A stretch of DNA of 14,929 nucleotides from Mediannikoviicoccus sp037890055 (GTDB lineage Bacteria; Bacillota; Clostridia; Tissierellales; Peptoniphilaceae), in the NCBI GenBank assembly GCA_037890055.1, contig JBBKBD010000026.1. The stretch is one strand, 5' to 3'. The notes beneath the pieces were generated by a model. The model did no database searches, was not told where the DNA came from, and saw only the letters and a program-made list of their open reading frames with translations. How positions within the stretch are numbered: the stretch's first letter is position 1; each line of letters opens with the position of its first letter. The position numbers and the translations under genes were made by a program. Below are positions 6,664 through 14,929 of the stretch, piece by piece.

Positions 6664-6672
6664 TGATATAAT
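6664..6672 (+). promoter_or_regulatory. Extended -10 promoter for pepP-uvrC-hprK-nifJ
   Basis: TGATATAAT is a perfect extended -10 (TGN plus TATAAT at 6667-6672). The 17-base-spaced -35 position (6644-6649, TTAGTA) is poor, as is common with extended -10 promoters. The start would fall near 6679. A 12-base palindrome, ATAGATATCTAT (6677-6688), covers that start point and could be an operator. Confidence 0.6.
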
Positions 6673-6705
6673 TAAAATAGATATCTATGTGAAAGGATGT
6701 GCTAT

Positions 6706-8478
6706 ATGGTAGCTGATAATATATTAAAATTAAGAGAAAAAATGAAACAAGCAGGACTTAATATGTATATAGTTCCTACATCAGACCCTCATTGTTCTGA
6801 ATATGTTCCAGACAGTTATAAAACTAGGGAATTTATTTCGGGCTTCACAGGATCTGCCGGCACTGTAATAGTGACACTTGACAATGCCGGACTATGGACT
6901 GACGGAAGATACTTTATACAAGCTGCAAAACAGCTGGAAGGTTCTGGAATTAAATTATATAAAATGGGAGAAGCTGGAGTTCCTACAATGAAACAATTTG
7001 TTGAAGAAAATTTCAACAGCGACTACAAGATTGGATTCAATGGAGAAACTTTTCCCCTTTGGCTTTTAGATTACATTGCAAAGGACATTCCAGAAGAAAA
7101 TATTTCGTATAACCAAACTCTTGTTGAAGACATTTGGGAAGATAGAGTTAAAAAGTCTTCCAAAAAGGCCTTTGTGTTAGAGGAAAAATATGTTGGAGTT
7201 TCTGCAACTGACAAGATAAGAGAGATTAGAGAAAAACTTAATAAAAAAGGCGCAACTGCAACTCTAGTTACAACCCTTGACGACATTGCATACACACTAA
7301 ACATCAGAGGGGGCGATGTGCTTTTCACTCCCGTAATACTTTCTTACCTTTATATAAGTGAAGACCATGTAGTTTTATTTGTAGACAAAGAAAAGATTAC
7401 AGAAGACGTAAAGAAGCATTTAGACAAGACTGGTGTTACAGTTAAAAATTACGAAGAGGTATTTGATTTTGTAAAGGGCATACCAAGTGAAGAAGTTCTT
7501 TACTTCAACAATAGAAAAATTAATGTAAAGCTATACAAATCAATTCCTGAGTCTTTGAATACAATTTTTGGTAGAGATATTTCAACAGATATGAAGGCAG
7601 TAAAAAATGAAGTTGAAATTAAAAACCAAAAAAACGCCTATGTTAAAGATGGAGCTGCCCTAGTAAACTTCTTTAGCTGGGTTGAAGATTCATTAGAAAA
7701 GGGAGAAAAGATTACAGAGCTAGACTGCTCAGACAAACTTCTATCCTTTAGACAAGAGCAAGAACTATTTATTGAACCAAGCTTTGGATCAATTTCCGCA
7801 TATGGAGAAAATGCGGCACTACCTCACTACTCTCCATCCAAGGACAACCCTGTATATTTAGAAAAAAAGGGACTTTACCTACTTGACAGTGGTGGACAAT
7901 ATAAAGATGGTACAACAGATATTACTAGAACCGTTGCACTGGGAGAACTTACTAAGGATGAAATCTTCCACTACACAATGACACTTAAGTCACATATCGC
8001 ACTTTTATCTGCCGTTTTTAAAGAAGGTACAAAGTCATCTTCATTGGACATATTTGCCAGGGGACCACTTTGGAAAGAGGGAGTTGACTTTAATCATGGA
8101 ACAGGACATGGAGTTGGATTTGTTTTAGGAGTTCATGAAGGGCCACAAAGTATTTCAAGACCAAATAATGATGTAAACATGGTTCCAGGAATGGTCACTT
8201 CAGACGAACCTGGTGTCTATGTGGAAGGAAGCCATGGAATAAGAATTGAAAACATCATGGTATGTGTGGAAAAGAAAGAAACTTCCTTTGGAAAATTCTT
8301 CGGATTTGAATCACTTTCCATTGTGCCAATAGACTTAAGACCAGTTGATAAATCACTTTTAACTGAAGATGAAATAAAATGGATAAACGAATATCATAAA
8401 GTTTGTCTTGAAAAATTAAGTCCAATGCTAAAAGGACGCGCCTTAGAATATTTAAGAAAGGCAACTGAGGAGATTTAA
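6706..8478 (+). CDS. pepP: Aminopeptidase P family protein (Xaa-Pro aminopeptidase, M24B)
   Basis: Cytosolic metalloprotease that removes an N-terminal residue preceding proline, completing breakdown of imported proline-containing peptides. I start it at ATG 6706, about 8 bases after GAAAGG (6691-6696); an in-frame ATG at 6697 overlaps that site. The 590 residues match the long three-domain type (human XPNPEP1-like), not the roughly 360-residue bacterial form. Two creatinase-like N-terminal domains (about 5-130 and 135-310) precede the M24 catalytic domain (about 315-530) and a C-terminal cap. The dinuclear metal ligands are all present: Asp394 and Asp405 (DSGGQYKDGTTD), His468 (GTGHGVG), Glu501 (DEPGVY) and Glu515 (GIRIEN). 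It is the first gene of the second operon, and its stop overlaps the uvrC start (TAATG). Confidence 0.9.
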   Translation: MVADNILKLREKMKQAGLNMYIVPTSDPHCSEYVPDSYKTREFISGFTGSAGTVIVTLDNAGLWTDGRYFIQAAKQLEGSGIKLYKMGEAGVPTMKQFVEENFNSDYKIGFNGETFPLWLLDYIAKDIPEENISYNQTLVEDIWEDRVKKSSKKAFVLEEKYVGVSATDKIREIREKLNKKGATATLVTTLDDIAYTLNIRGGDVLFTPVILSYLYISEDHVVLFVDKEKITEDVKKHLDKTGVTVKNYEEVFDFVKGIPSEEVLYFNNRKINVKLYKSIPESLNTIFGRDISTDMKAVKNEVEIKNQKNAYVKDGAALVNFFSWVEDSLEKGEKITELDCSDKLLSFRQEQELFIEPSFGSISAYGENAALPHYSPSKDNPVYLEKKGLYLLDSGGQYKDGTTDITRTVALGELTKDEIFHYTMTLKSHIALLSAVFKEGTKSSSLDIFARGPLWKEGVDFNHGTGHGVGFVLGVHEGPQSISRPNNDVNMVPGMVTSDEPGVYVEGSHGIRIENIMVCVEKKETSFGKFFGFESLSIVPIDLRPVDKSLLTEDEIKWINEYHKVCLEKLSPMLKGRALEYLRKATEEI

Positions 8479-10337
8479 TGTTTGACATTGAGAAGAATTT
8501 GAAAACTTTGCCCACATCACCAGGGGTTTATCTGATGATTGACGACAATGATACAATTATATATGTGGGTAAGGCTAAAAATCTTCGAAACAGAGTCAGA
8601 CAATACTTTACACCTTCTGGACAGACAATTGAAAAAGTTCGGGAGATGGTTAAACATATAAGTCGGTTTGAATACATCATTGTGGACAATGAAGTAGAGT
8701 CCTTGATACTTGAGTCAAATTTTATCAAGGACAAAAAACCGAAGTATAATATACTATTAAAATCAGGCGAAAAATATCCCTTTATAAAAATCACCAAGGA
8801 AAAGTACCCACGCATTTTAAAGGACAGGGTCATAAGACCAGACGGTGCCGACTACTACGGCCCCTTTCCAAATGCCTATGGGGTGACTGAAATCATTGAA
8901 CTGTTTCAGGATATGTATAAAATAAGAAGGTGTAACCTAAATTTTGACAAGAATCAATATTTAGAAAGACCTTGTCTATACTACTTTATACACAAGTGTT
9001 CTGGACCTTGTATAAAAGCTGTTACAGAAGAAGAATATTTAGAAGATGTTTCAAATGTGGAAGATTTTTTAAAGGGAAAGCAAAAAAAGATTATAACATC
9101 TCTTAAAAAGAAGATGGATAGAGCCTCGCAAAACTTAAACTTTGAACTGGCTGCAAGATATAGGGACAATATAAATTCCCTTGAAACCATTGTGGAAAAG
9201 CAAATTGTTCGAACTTCCAAGGACAGGGAGATGGATATTATTGCCATGACTAGAGAGAAAGACACTATCTCCATGCAGGTGTTTATTATGCGAAGTGGCA
9301 AAATAATAGACAGGGAGCACTTTATCTTAGACGACTCCATTAAAGGAGAGGACGAAGAAGTGTTTTCATCCTTTATCCAACAATTTTACTTTGACATGGC
9401 CTTTGTGCCAAAAGAGATTGTTCTCCAAAAAGAGCCCCTAGACTCATCGACACTGGAAGAGTACTTGACCCGCATAAAGGGGAAAAAGGTAACTTTGACA
9501 GTGCCAAAGAGAGGCGAGAAGTTAAAACTGGTTGAACTGGTTGAAAAAAATGCCAAAGAGACTTTGGAAAAACATCTTGCATACATTAGACGAAGAGAGA
9601 GGGAAAGACCTAAAGGCCTTGAGGAGCTTGAAGAGCTACTTTCTATCTCGCCACTTTCAAGAATTGAATGTTATGACATTTCAAATATATCGGGAGTGCA
9701 ATCCGTCGGCTCCATGGTGGTTTATGAAAATGGACAAAAGACCCCGGGAGAGTACAGGAAGTTTAAAATAAAGACAGTTGAAGGACCAAACGACTATGCC
9801 AGCCATCAAGAGGTTTTAACTAGAAGGCTTGAAAGGCTAAAAAGTGAAAATGCCCTAGGTAATAGAGAAGTTTCCTTTGGAAGAAAGCCCTCCCTAATCA
9901 TAATTGACGGGGGCAAGGGCCATGTGAATGCGGCGAAGTTTGCCATGTCACTTTTAAACATGGAAGAGATTCCCATATGTGGACTATATAAGGACGAATT
10001 TCACAATACCAAGGGAATCGTATACAATGGAGAGGAGATACCTCTAAAGGTATCCAGTAATATATACCGCTTCCTATTTGATATTCAAGAAGAGACACAT
10101 AGGTTTGCCATTAACTACCATAGAAAGTTAAGGGATAAAAACATGGTAAAGTCTGAGCTAGACGATGTGAAGGGAATAGGAGAGGTTAGAAAAAAAGCAC
10201 TTATGAAACATTTCAAGTCCATAGATAAAATAAAAAAGGCATCTATTACGGAGCTTTTGGAAGTGGACAAGATAGACAGAAGAAGTGCAGAGAATTTATA
10301 CAATCATTTTAATGGAGAAAAAGATGAAGGGAATTAA
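8478..10337 (+). CDS. uvrC: Excinuclease ABC subunit UvrC
   Basis: Dual-incision nuclease of nucleotide excision repair, acting on UvrB-DNA complexes. It is full length at 619 residues. The N-terminal GIY-YIG domain (about 12-95, GVY and YVG motifs) makes the 3' cut. Four cysteines at 152, 166, 174 and 178 match the Fe-S ligands known in E. coli UvrC. The UVR motif that contacts UvrB spans about 205-240. The RNase H-like domain that makes the 5' cut retains Asp400, Asp477 and His541. A helix-hairpin-helix DNA-binding tail lies at about 562-600. A TGAGGAG site (8466-8472) precedes the ATG, which shares one base with the pepP stop. The last 14 bases overlap hprK. Confidence 0.96.
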   Translation: MFDIEKNLKTLPTSPGVYLMIDDNDTIIYVGKAKNLRNRVRQYFTPSGQTIEKVREMVKHISRFEYIIVDNEVESLILESNFIKDKKPKYNILLKSGEKYPFIKITKEKYPRILKDRVIRPDGADYYGPFPNAYGVTEIIELFQDMYKIRRCNLNFDKNQYLERPCLYYFIHKCSGPCIKAVTEEEYLEDVSNVEDFLKGKQKKIITSLKKKMDRASQNLNFELAARYRDNINSLETIVEKQIVRTSKDREMDIIAMTREKDTISMQVFIMRSGKIIDREHFILDDSIKGEDEEVFSSFIQQFYFDMAFVPKEIVLQKEPLDSSTLEEYLTRIKGKKVTLTVPKRGEKLKLVELVEKNAKETLEKHLAYIRRRERERPKGLEELEELLSISPLSRIECYDISNISGVQSVGSMVVYENGQKTPGEYRKFKIKTVEGPNDYASHQEVLTRRLERLKSENALGNREVSFGRKPSLIIIDGGKGHVNAAKFAMSLLNMEEIPICGLYKDEFHNTKGIVYNGEEIPLKVSSNIYRFLFDIQEETHRFAINYHRKLRDKNMVKSELDDVKGIGEVRKKALMKHFKSIDKIKKASITELLEVDKIDRRSAENLYNHFNGEKDEGN

Positions 10338-11244
10338 ATTAAAAAAGCTAATTGAAGAGCTGGAACTTGAAGTTGTAATGGCAAGTTCTGATTTTGAGGA
10401 ACTGACTATAACCAATTCACAAGTAAATAGGCCCGGGATTCAACTTTCCGGATTCTTTGAACACTTTCCAAATAAAAGGCTTCAAATAATAGGTAAGACT
10501 GAGTCAATCTTCTTAAACTCAATGGACATGGACGTAAGAAGAGATAGACTTGAAGGGATTATGTCAAGGGACATTCCATGTCTTATCTTCACCCAGGGCC
10601 AAGAGATTGAGGACTATGTGGTAGAGCTTGCAAAAAAATATGATAAGACAATAATTCGCTCTACAAGACCCACAACAAGGCTTATTTCAAGAATTGACGA
10701 TAAGCTTGCATATTTTCTAAGTGAACAGACCAATATGCACGCCGGTCTAATGGAAGTTTTCGGTATAGGGGTTCTAATAACTGGAAAATCTTCCGTAGGT
10801 AAGTCGGAAACTGCCCTAGATTTAATCATTCGTGGTCACAGACTTGTGGCAGATGATGTGGTTGAAGTAAGGAGAATGGACAAGGTTCTAGTTGGCCAAG
10901 CTCCTAAAAATATACGTCACTTCCTTGAAATTCGTGGAATAGGTATCTTAGACATTCAAAGGCTTTATGGTATAGGTTCGGTAAAACCCGACGTTGAGAT
11001 AGAGCTTGTGGCATGTTTGGAACCTTGGGACGACGACAAGGAATATGACAGGCTTGGACTTGATATTGAGTACATGGACATACTTGGTGTCAATGTTCAA
11101 AAGGTAACTATACCGGTTAAACCGGGAAGAGACATAGCGATGATTGTGGAAGTAGCTGTAAGAAATTACAGACAGAGAAACTATGGATACAATGCGGCTA
11201 TTGAACTAAGTAAGAGACTGTTTTCAACTAATGAAGATGAATAA
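10324..11244 (+). CDS. hprK: HPr kinase/phosphorylase
   Basis: Bifunctional enzyme that phosphorylates HPr on Ser46 using ATP or pyrophosphate and reverses the reaction; it controls carbon catabolite repression and sugar PTS activity. I choose ATG 10324 (306 residues), 6 bases after GGAG (10314-10317). An in-frame ATG at 10312 and a GTG at 10285 lack that spacing, and 10324 aligns key residues with B. subtilis HprK numbering. His139 corresponds to the catalytic histidine. Walker A is GKSSVGKS (154-161), followed by the ETALDLIIRGHRLVADD segment. The family signature EIRGIGILDIQRLYGIGSVK is at 202-221. The start overlaps the uvrC end by 14 bases. The N-terminal regulatory domain (about 1-130) is present. 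Confidence 0.94.
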   Translation: MKGIKLKKLIEELELEVVMASSDFEELTITNSQVNRPGIQLSGFFEHFPNKRLQIIGKTESIFLNSMDMDVRRDRLEGIMSRDIPCLIFTQGQEIEDYVVELAKKYDKTIIRSTRPTTRLISRIDDKLAYFLSEQTNMHAGLMEVFGIGVLITGKSSVGKSETALDLIIRGHRLVADDVVEVRRMDKVLVGQAPKNIRHFLEIRGIGILDIQRLYGIGSVKPDVEIELVACLEPWDDDKEYDRLGLDIEYMDILGVNVQKVTIPVKPGRDIAMIVEVAVRNYRQRNYGYNAAIELSKRLFSTNEDE

Positions 11245-11276
11245 CAGTTATGCAAAATTTCAAAGGGGGAAATAAA

Positions 11277-14200
11277 ATGAAGGAAAAGAAAATGCAACCT
11301 ATGGACGGTAATATGGCTGCCGCTCATGTGGCCTATGCATTTACAGATGTTGCAGCTATTTATCCTATAACTCCGTCATCAAATATGGCAGAGTATGTGG
11401 ACAACTGGGCTGCTTTTGGAAGAAAGAATATTTTTGGACAAACTGTTCACGTTTCAGAATTACAATCTGAAGCAGGTGCAGCAGGAGCATTACACGGAGC
11501 GTTGGTAGCAGGATCATTAGGAACAACATTTACAGCATCACAAGGACTTTTACTTATGATTCCTAATATGTATAAGATCTCAGGGGAACTTCTACCAGGA
11601 GTATTCCACGTATCTGCCAGAGCTTTAGCAAGTCATGCCCTAAGCATCTTTGGTGACCACCAAGACGTTATGGCAACAAGACAAACAGGCTTTGCAATGC
11701 TTGCATCAGGATCAGTTCAAGAAGTTATGGACCTTGCGGCAGTAGCACATCTTTCAGCTATTAAAGGAAGAATTCCATTCCTACACTTCTTCGACGGATT
11801 TAGAACATCACATGAAATTCAAAAGATTGAAGTTATAGACTATGACGAACTTGCAGAACTTGTAGACTATGATGCTATAAAGGCATTTAGAGAAAGAGCT
11901 TTAAACCCAGAAAATCCTAAGACTATGGGTACAGCTCAAAACCCAGATATCTACTTCCAATCAATAGAAGCTTCAAACACTTATTACGAAGACATAGTTG
12001 GAGTAACTCAAAACTATATAAATGAAATCAACAAGCTTACAGGAAGAAACTATGGCCTATTCGACTACTACGGTGACGAAGACGCAGAAGACGTTATTAT
12101 CGCCATGGGTTCAGTAACTGAAACCATAGAAGAAACCATCGACTTCTTAAGGAGCGAAGGAAGAAAAGTTGGTCTTGTAAAGGTACATCTATATAGACCA
12201 TTCTCAAAGAAACATCTACTAGAAAAGATTCCTGCAAGCGTTAAGAGAATTGCAGTTCTTGATAGAACAAAGGAAAAGGGCTCCCTAGGAGAACCTCTTT
12301 ACCTAGATGTTAAATCTGCATTCTATGACGAAGAAAGACAACCAAAAATCTATTCAGGTATCTATGGACTTGGCTCAAAAGACACAACTCCAGGACAAAT
12401 CCTTGCAGTGTATGACAACCTTGCTTCAGAAGAACCAAAGAAGAGATTTACAATTGGTATTACAGACGACGTAACATATAGATCACTTGACGTAACAAGA
12501 AACTTAAATACAGTTCCAGAAGGAACAATCAACTGTAAGTTCTGGGGATATGGCTCAGACGGTACAGTTGGAGCAAACAAATCTGCAATCAAGATTATCG
12601 CAGACGGAACAGACATGTATGCACAAGGATACTTTGAATATGACTCAAAGAAATCTGGTGGTATTACAATATCTCACTTGAGATTTGGAGATAGCCCAAT
12701 AAGATCAACATACTTTGTTGAACACCCAGACTTCGTATCATGTTCAAAACAAGCATATGTTAATCAATATGACCTACTAAAGGGAATCAAAAAAGGTGGA
12801 ACATTCCTACTTAACTGTATTTGGTCAGAAGACGAACTAGAATCACATCTACCAAACTCATTAAAGAGAAAGATTGCAGAAAACGAAATTGAATTCTACA
12901 CAATCAATGCATCTAAAATAGCAGCAGAGATTGGACTTGGTGGAAGAATAAACATGGTAATGCAATCAGCATTCTTCAACCTTTCAAAAGTACTTCCAAT
13001 TGAAGAAGCAATTGAAAGACTAAAGGCACAAATCGTTAAGTCATACGGTAGAAAAGGTGAAGAAGTAGTTAACATGAACTACAAGGCAGTTGAACAAGGT
13101 GTTGACGCTTTAGTTAAGATAGACGTCAAAGAAAGTTGGAAAGACTTAAAGGACGAAGAAGAAAACGACGGCAATTTACCAGAATTTATCAGAGAAATTG
13201 TTAAACCAATAAACGCTCACGAAGGAGACGACCTTCCAGTATCTAAATTTGTAGATAGAGCAAATGGAGAATTCCCACAAGGAACTTCACAATACGAAAA
13301 GAGATGTATTGCACTTAAAGTTCCAAAATGGCATATAGAAAACTGTATCCAATGTAACCAATGTTCATACGTTTGTCCACATGCAGTTATTAGACCATTC
13401 TTAGTAACAGAAGAAGAAAAGGCAAACGCACCAGAAAACTTTGAAACTAAAAAGGCAATAGGTAAAGGACTTGAAGACTACACATTCAGAATTCAAGTTT
13501 CCACAATGGACTGTACAGGATGCGGAAACTGTGTTGAAGTATGTCCTTCAAAAGTAAAATCACTTTCAATGGAACCATTTGAAGAACAATATAAAGAACA
13601 AAAAGAAAACTGGAAGTATGCTCATGACGTAGTGGGATACAAAGAAGGACTAGTACCAGAAACAAATGTTAAGGGAAGTCAGTTCAAACAACCATTACTA
13701 GAATTCTCAGGAGCTTGTGCAGGCTGTGGTGAAACACCATACGCAAAACTAATAACCCAATTATTCGGAGATAGAATGTTAGTTGCAAACGCAACAGGAT
13801 GTTCATCAATTTGGGGAGGTTCAGCACCAGCAACAGTATTCTGCAAGAACAAAGACTGCAAGGGACCAGCTTGGGCAAACTCACTATTTGAAGACAATGC
13901 CGAATATGGATACGGTATGGAAATGGGAATTGAAAAGACAAGAGAAAAAATTCGTCTATTAATGGAAGAATTTATAGAACTTGGAATTAATTCACCACTA
14001 AACGACCTATTCAAAGCTTGGATTGAAGGAATGAACGACTCAGACAAGTCAAAAGAAGCATCAGCAGAAATCCTTCTACACCTAGGCGAAAAGACTGGCG
14101 ACGAAGCTGCAGACAAGATTATTTCTGAAATCGAAGAAAGAAAAGATTATCTAATTAAGAAATCAGTTTGGATCTTCGGTGGAGACGGTTGGGCATATGA

Positions 14201-14897
14201 TATTGGATATGGCGGACTTGACCACGTACTTGCATCAGGAAGAGATGTAAATGTACTTGTAATGGACACAGAAGTATATTCAAACACAGGTGGACAATCA
14301 TCAAAATCAACACCGACAGCAGCAGTGGCAAAATTCGCCGCATCAGGTAAGAAAATTAGAAAGAAAGACCTTGGACTAATGGCTACAACTTATGGATATG
14401 TTTATGTAGCACAAATAGCTATGGGAGCAAACCAAGCACAAACACTAAAGGCCATTAGGGAAGCAGAAAGCTATGACGGACCATCACTAATAATCGCTTA
14501 CTCACCATGTATCAACCACGGTATCAAAGGCGGAATGGGCCACTCTCAAGCACAACAAAAGAGAGCAGTAGAAGCAGGTTACTGGCATCTATATAGATTT
14601 GACCCAAGACTTAAAGACGAAGGAAAGAATCCATTTACATTAGATTCAAAAGAACCAACAGCTTCATTCCAAGACTTCATAGCATCAGAAGTTAGATACA
14701 CTTCACTACAAAGATCATTCCCGGAAGAGGCAGAAGTTCTATTCAAAGAAGCAGAAGAAGACGCTAAAGAAAGATACCAAAGCTATGTAAGAATGGCAAG
14801 CTATGAATACAATAAGAAAGAAGAACTTGATAAAGAATTCAAGAGCGAAGATAAAAAAGAACAAACAGTTGGTAAAGACGACAAAATAACAGAGTAA
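11277..14897 (+). CDS. nifJ: Pyruvate:ferredoxin (flavodoxin) oxidoreductase
   Basis: Single-chain PFOR catalysing pyruvate + CoA + 2 oxidised ferredoxin to acetyl-CoA + CO2 + 2 reduced ferredoxin, central to anaerobic fermentation. The ATG at 11277 follows AAAGGGGGA (11262-11270); the in-frame ATG at 11250 has no ribosome site. The protein has 1206 residues. Domain I carries YPITPSS with Thr32, matching the pyruvate-binding Thr. The gamma-type domain has GYGSDGTVGANKS. Two [4Fe-4S] ferredoxin motifs lie at Cys690/693/696/700 and Cys746/749/752/756. The proximal cluster ligands are Cys814, Cys817, Cys842 and Cys1078, and the TPP/Mg site includes GDGWAYDIGYGG and EVYSNTGGQSSKS. A charged, Lys/Glu/Asp-rich tail closes the protein. 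Codon use suggests high expression. It is 32 bases from hprK and is followed by a terminator. Confidence 0.96.
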   Translation: MKEKKMQPMDGNMAAAHVAYAFTDVAAIYPITPSSNMAEYVDNWAAFGRKNIFGQTVHVSELQSEAGAAGALHGALVAGSLGTTFTASQGLLLMIPNMYKISGELLPGVFHVSARALASHALSIFGDHQDVMATRQTGFAMLASGSVQEVMDLAAVAHLSAIKGRIPFLHFFDGFRTSHEIQKIEVIDYDELAELVDYDAIKAFRERALNPENPKTMGTAQNPDIYFQSIEASNTYYEDIVGVTQNYINEINKLTGRNYGLFDYYGDEDAEDVIIAMGSVTETIEETIDFLRSEGRKVGLVKVHLYRPFSKKHLLEKIPASVKRIAVLDRTKEKGSLGEPLYLDVKSAFYDEERQPKIYSGIYGLGSKDTTPGQILAVYDNLASEEPKKRFTIGITDDVTYRSLDVTRNLNTVPEGTINCKFWGYGSDGTVGANKSAIKIIADGTDMYAQGYFEYDSKKSGGITISHLRFGDSPIRSTYFVEHPDFVSCSKQAYVNQYDLLKGIKKGGTFLLNCIWSEDELESHLPNSLKRKIAENEIEFYTINASKIAAEIGLGGRINMVMQSAFFNLSKVLPIEEAIERLKAQIVKSYGRKGEEVVNMNYKAVEQGVDALVKIDVKESWKDLKDEEENDGNLPEFIREIVKPINAHEGDDLPVSKFVDRANGEFPQGTSQYEKRCIALKVPKWHIENCIQCNQCSYVCPHAVIRPFLVTEEEKANAPENFETKKAIGKGLEDYTFRIQVSTMDCTGCGNCVEVCPSKVKSLSMEPFEEQYKEQKENWKYAHDVVGYKEGLVPETNVKGSQFKQPLLEFSGACAGCGETPYAKLITQLFGDRMLVANATGCSSIWGGSAPATVFCKNKDCKGPAWANSLFEDNAEYGYGMEMGIEKTREKIRLLMEEFIELGINSPLNDLFKAWIEGMNDSDKSKEASAEILLHLGEKTGDEAADKIISEIEERKDYLIKKSVWIFGGDGWAYDIGYGGLDHVLASGRDVNVLVMDTEVYSNTGGQSSKSTPTAAVAKFAASGKKIRKKDLGLMATTYGYVYVAQIAMGANQAQTLKAIREAESYDGPSLIIAYSPCINHGIKGGMGHSQAQQKRAVEAGYWHLYRFDPRLKDEGKNPFTLDSKEPTASFQDFIASEVRYTSLQRSFPEEAEVLFKEAEEDAKERYQSYVRMASYEYNKKEELDKEFKSEDKKEQTVGKDDKITE

Positions 14898-14903
14898 AGT
14901 AAA

Positions 14904-14928
14904 AGAGGAGAGCCGGTGGCTCTCCTTT
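14904..14928 (+). terminator. Rho-independent terminator after nifJ (at window edge)
   Basis: GGAGAGCC (14907-14914), loop GGT, and GGCTCTCC (14918-14925) form a perfect 8-bp stem, extendable by three A-U/G-U pairs on each side. The start of a T-run is visible (14926-14928) before the window ends. It lies 6 bases after the nifJ stop and ends the second operon. Confidence 0.75.
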
Positions 14929-14929
14929 G

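Noticed and set aside
11166..11193. Possible nifJ promoter inside hprK (TTACAG, 16 bases, TACAAT)
   Set aside because: Both boxes are weak, lie in coding sequence and have non-ideal spacing; a single match of this quality is expected by chance in AT-rich DNA.
11250..11276. Upstream ATG start for nifJ
   Set aside because: No ribosome site precedes it, whereas AAAGGGGGA sits correctly before the ATG at 11277, which also places Thr32 and the cluster cysteines near known PFOR numbering.
13679..14116. 145-codon minus-strand frame opposite nifJ
   Set aside because: It lies entirely inside the well-supported nifJ coding sequence; biased codon use there leaves few stops on the opposite strand.

Overview
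The window is AT-rich, Gram-positive-type DNA from an anaerobe. The signs are purine-rich Shine-Dalgarno sites before nearly every gene, a lipoprotein-type OppA, HPr kinase/phosphorylase (a regulator typical of low-GC Firmicutes) and a single-chain pyruvate:ferredoxin oxidoreductase. My best guess is a peptide- or amino-acid-fermenting relative of the Clostridia/Tissierellia (Peptoniphilaceae-like). This is inferred from gene content, not from a database comparison. All nine genes are on the + strand and all look intact.

Layout. (1) Bases 1-899 hold no credible gene. The first ~530 bases are crowded with inverted repeats: three degenerate copies of a GTCATYCTGARCGAA-type element whose hairpin arms differ in sequence but stay perfectly paired, and between them a cluster of G/C-run palindromes. 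A very AT-rich stretch follows, with CodY-like boxes, a cre-like site and a perfect palindrome, and then a strong sigma-A-type promoter. (2) Bases 900-6520 are a complete oligopeptide ABC transporter operon in the order oppB-oppC-oppD-oppF-oppA, closed by a hairpin terminator. (3) Bases 6521-6705 hold that terminator and a second promoter with an extended -10. (4) Bases 6706-14897 are a tightly packed probable operon: aminopeptidase P (pepP), uvrC, hprK and pyruvate:ferredoxin oxidoreductase (nifJ), ending in a hairpin terminator at the window edge.

How it fits together. Opp imports peptides, and the aminopeptidase P removes N-terminal residues that precede proline. Carbon skeletons that reach pyruvate are oxidised by PFOR to acetyl-CoA with reduced ferredoxin. 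HprK would link energy state to catabolite control, and UvrC is a DNA-repair passenger. The genes are well-known families. The least ordinary parts are the non-coding region at the left end and the composite control region before oppB. I found no convincing undescribed multi-gene system. I also saw no CRISPR array, tRNA or rRNA gene, phage gene or transposase.
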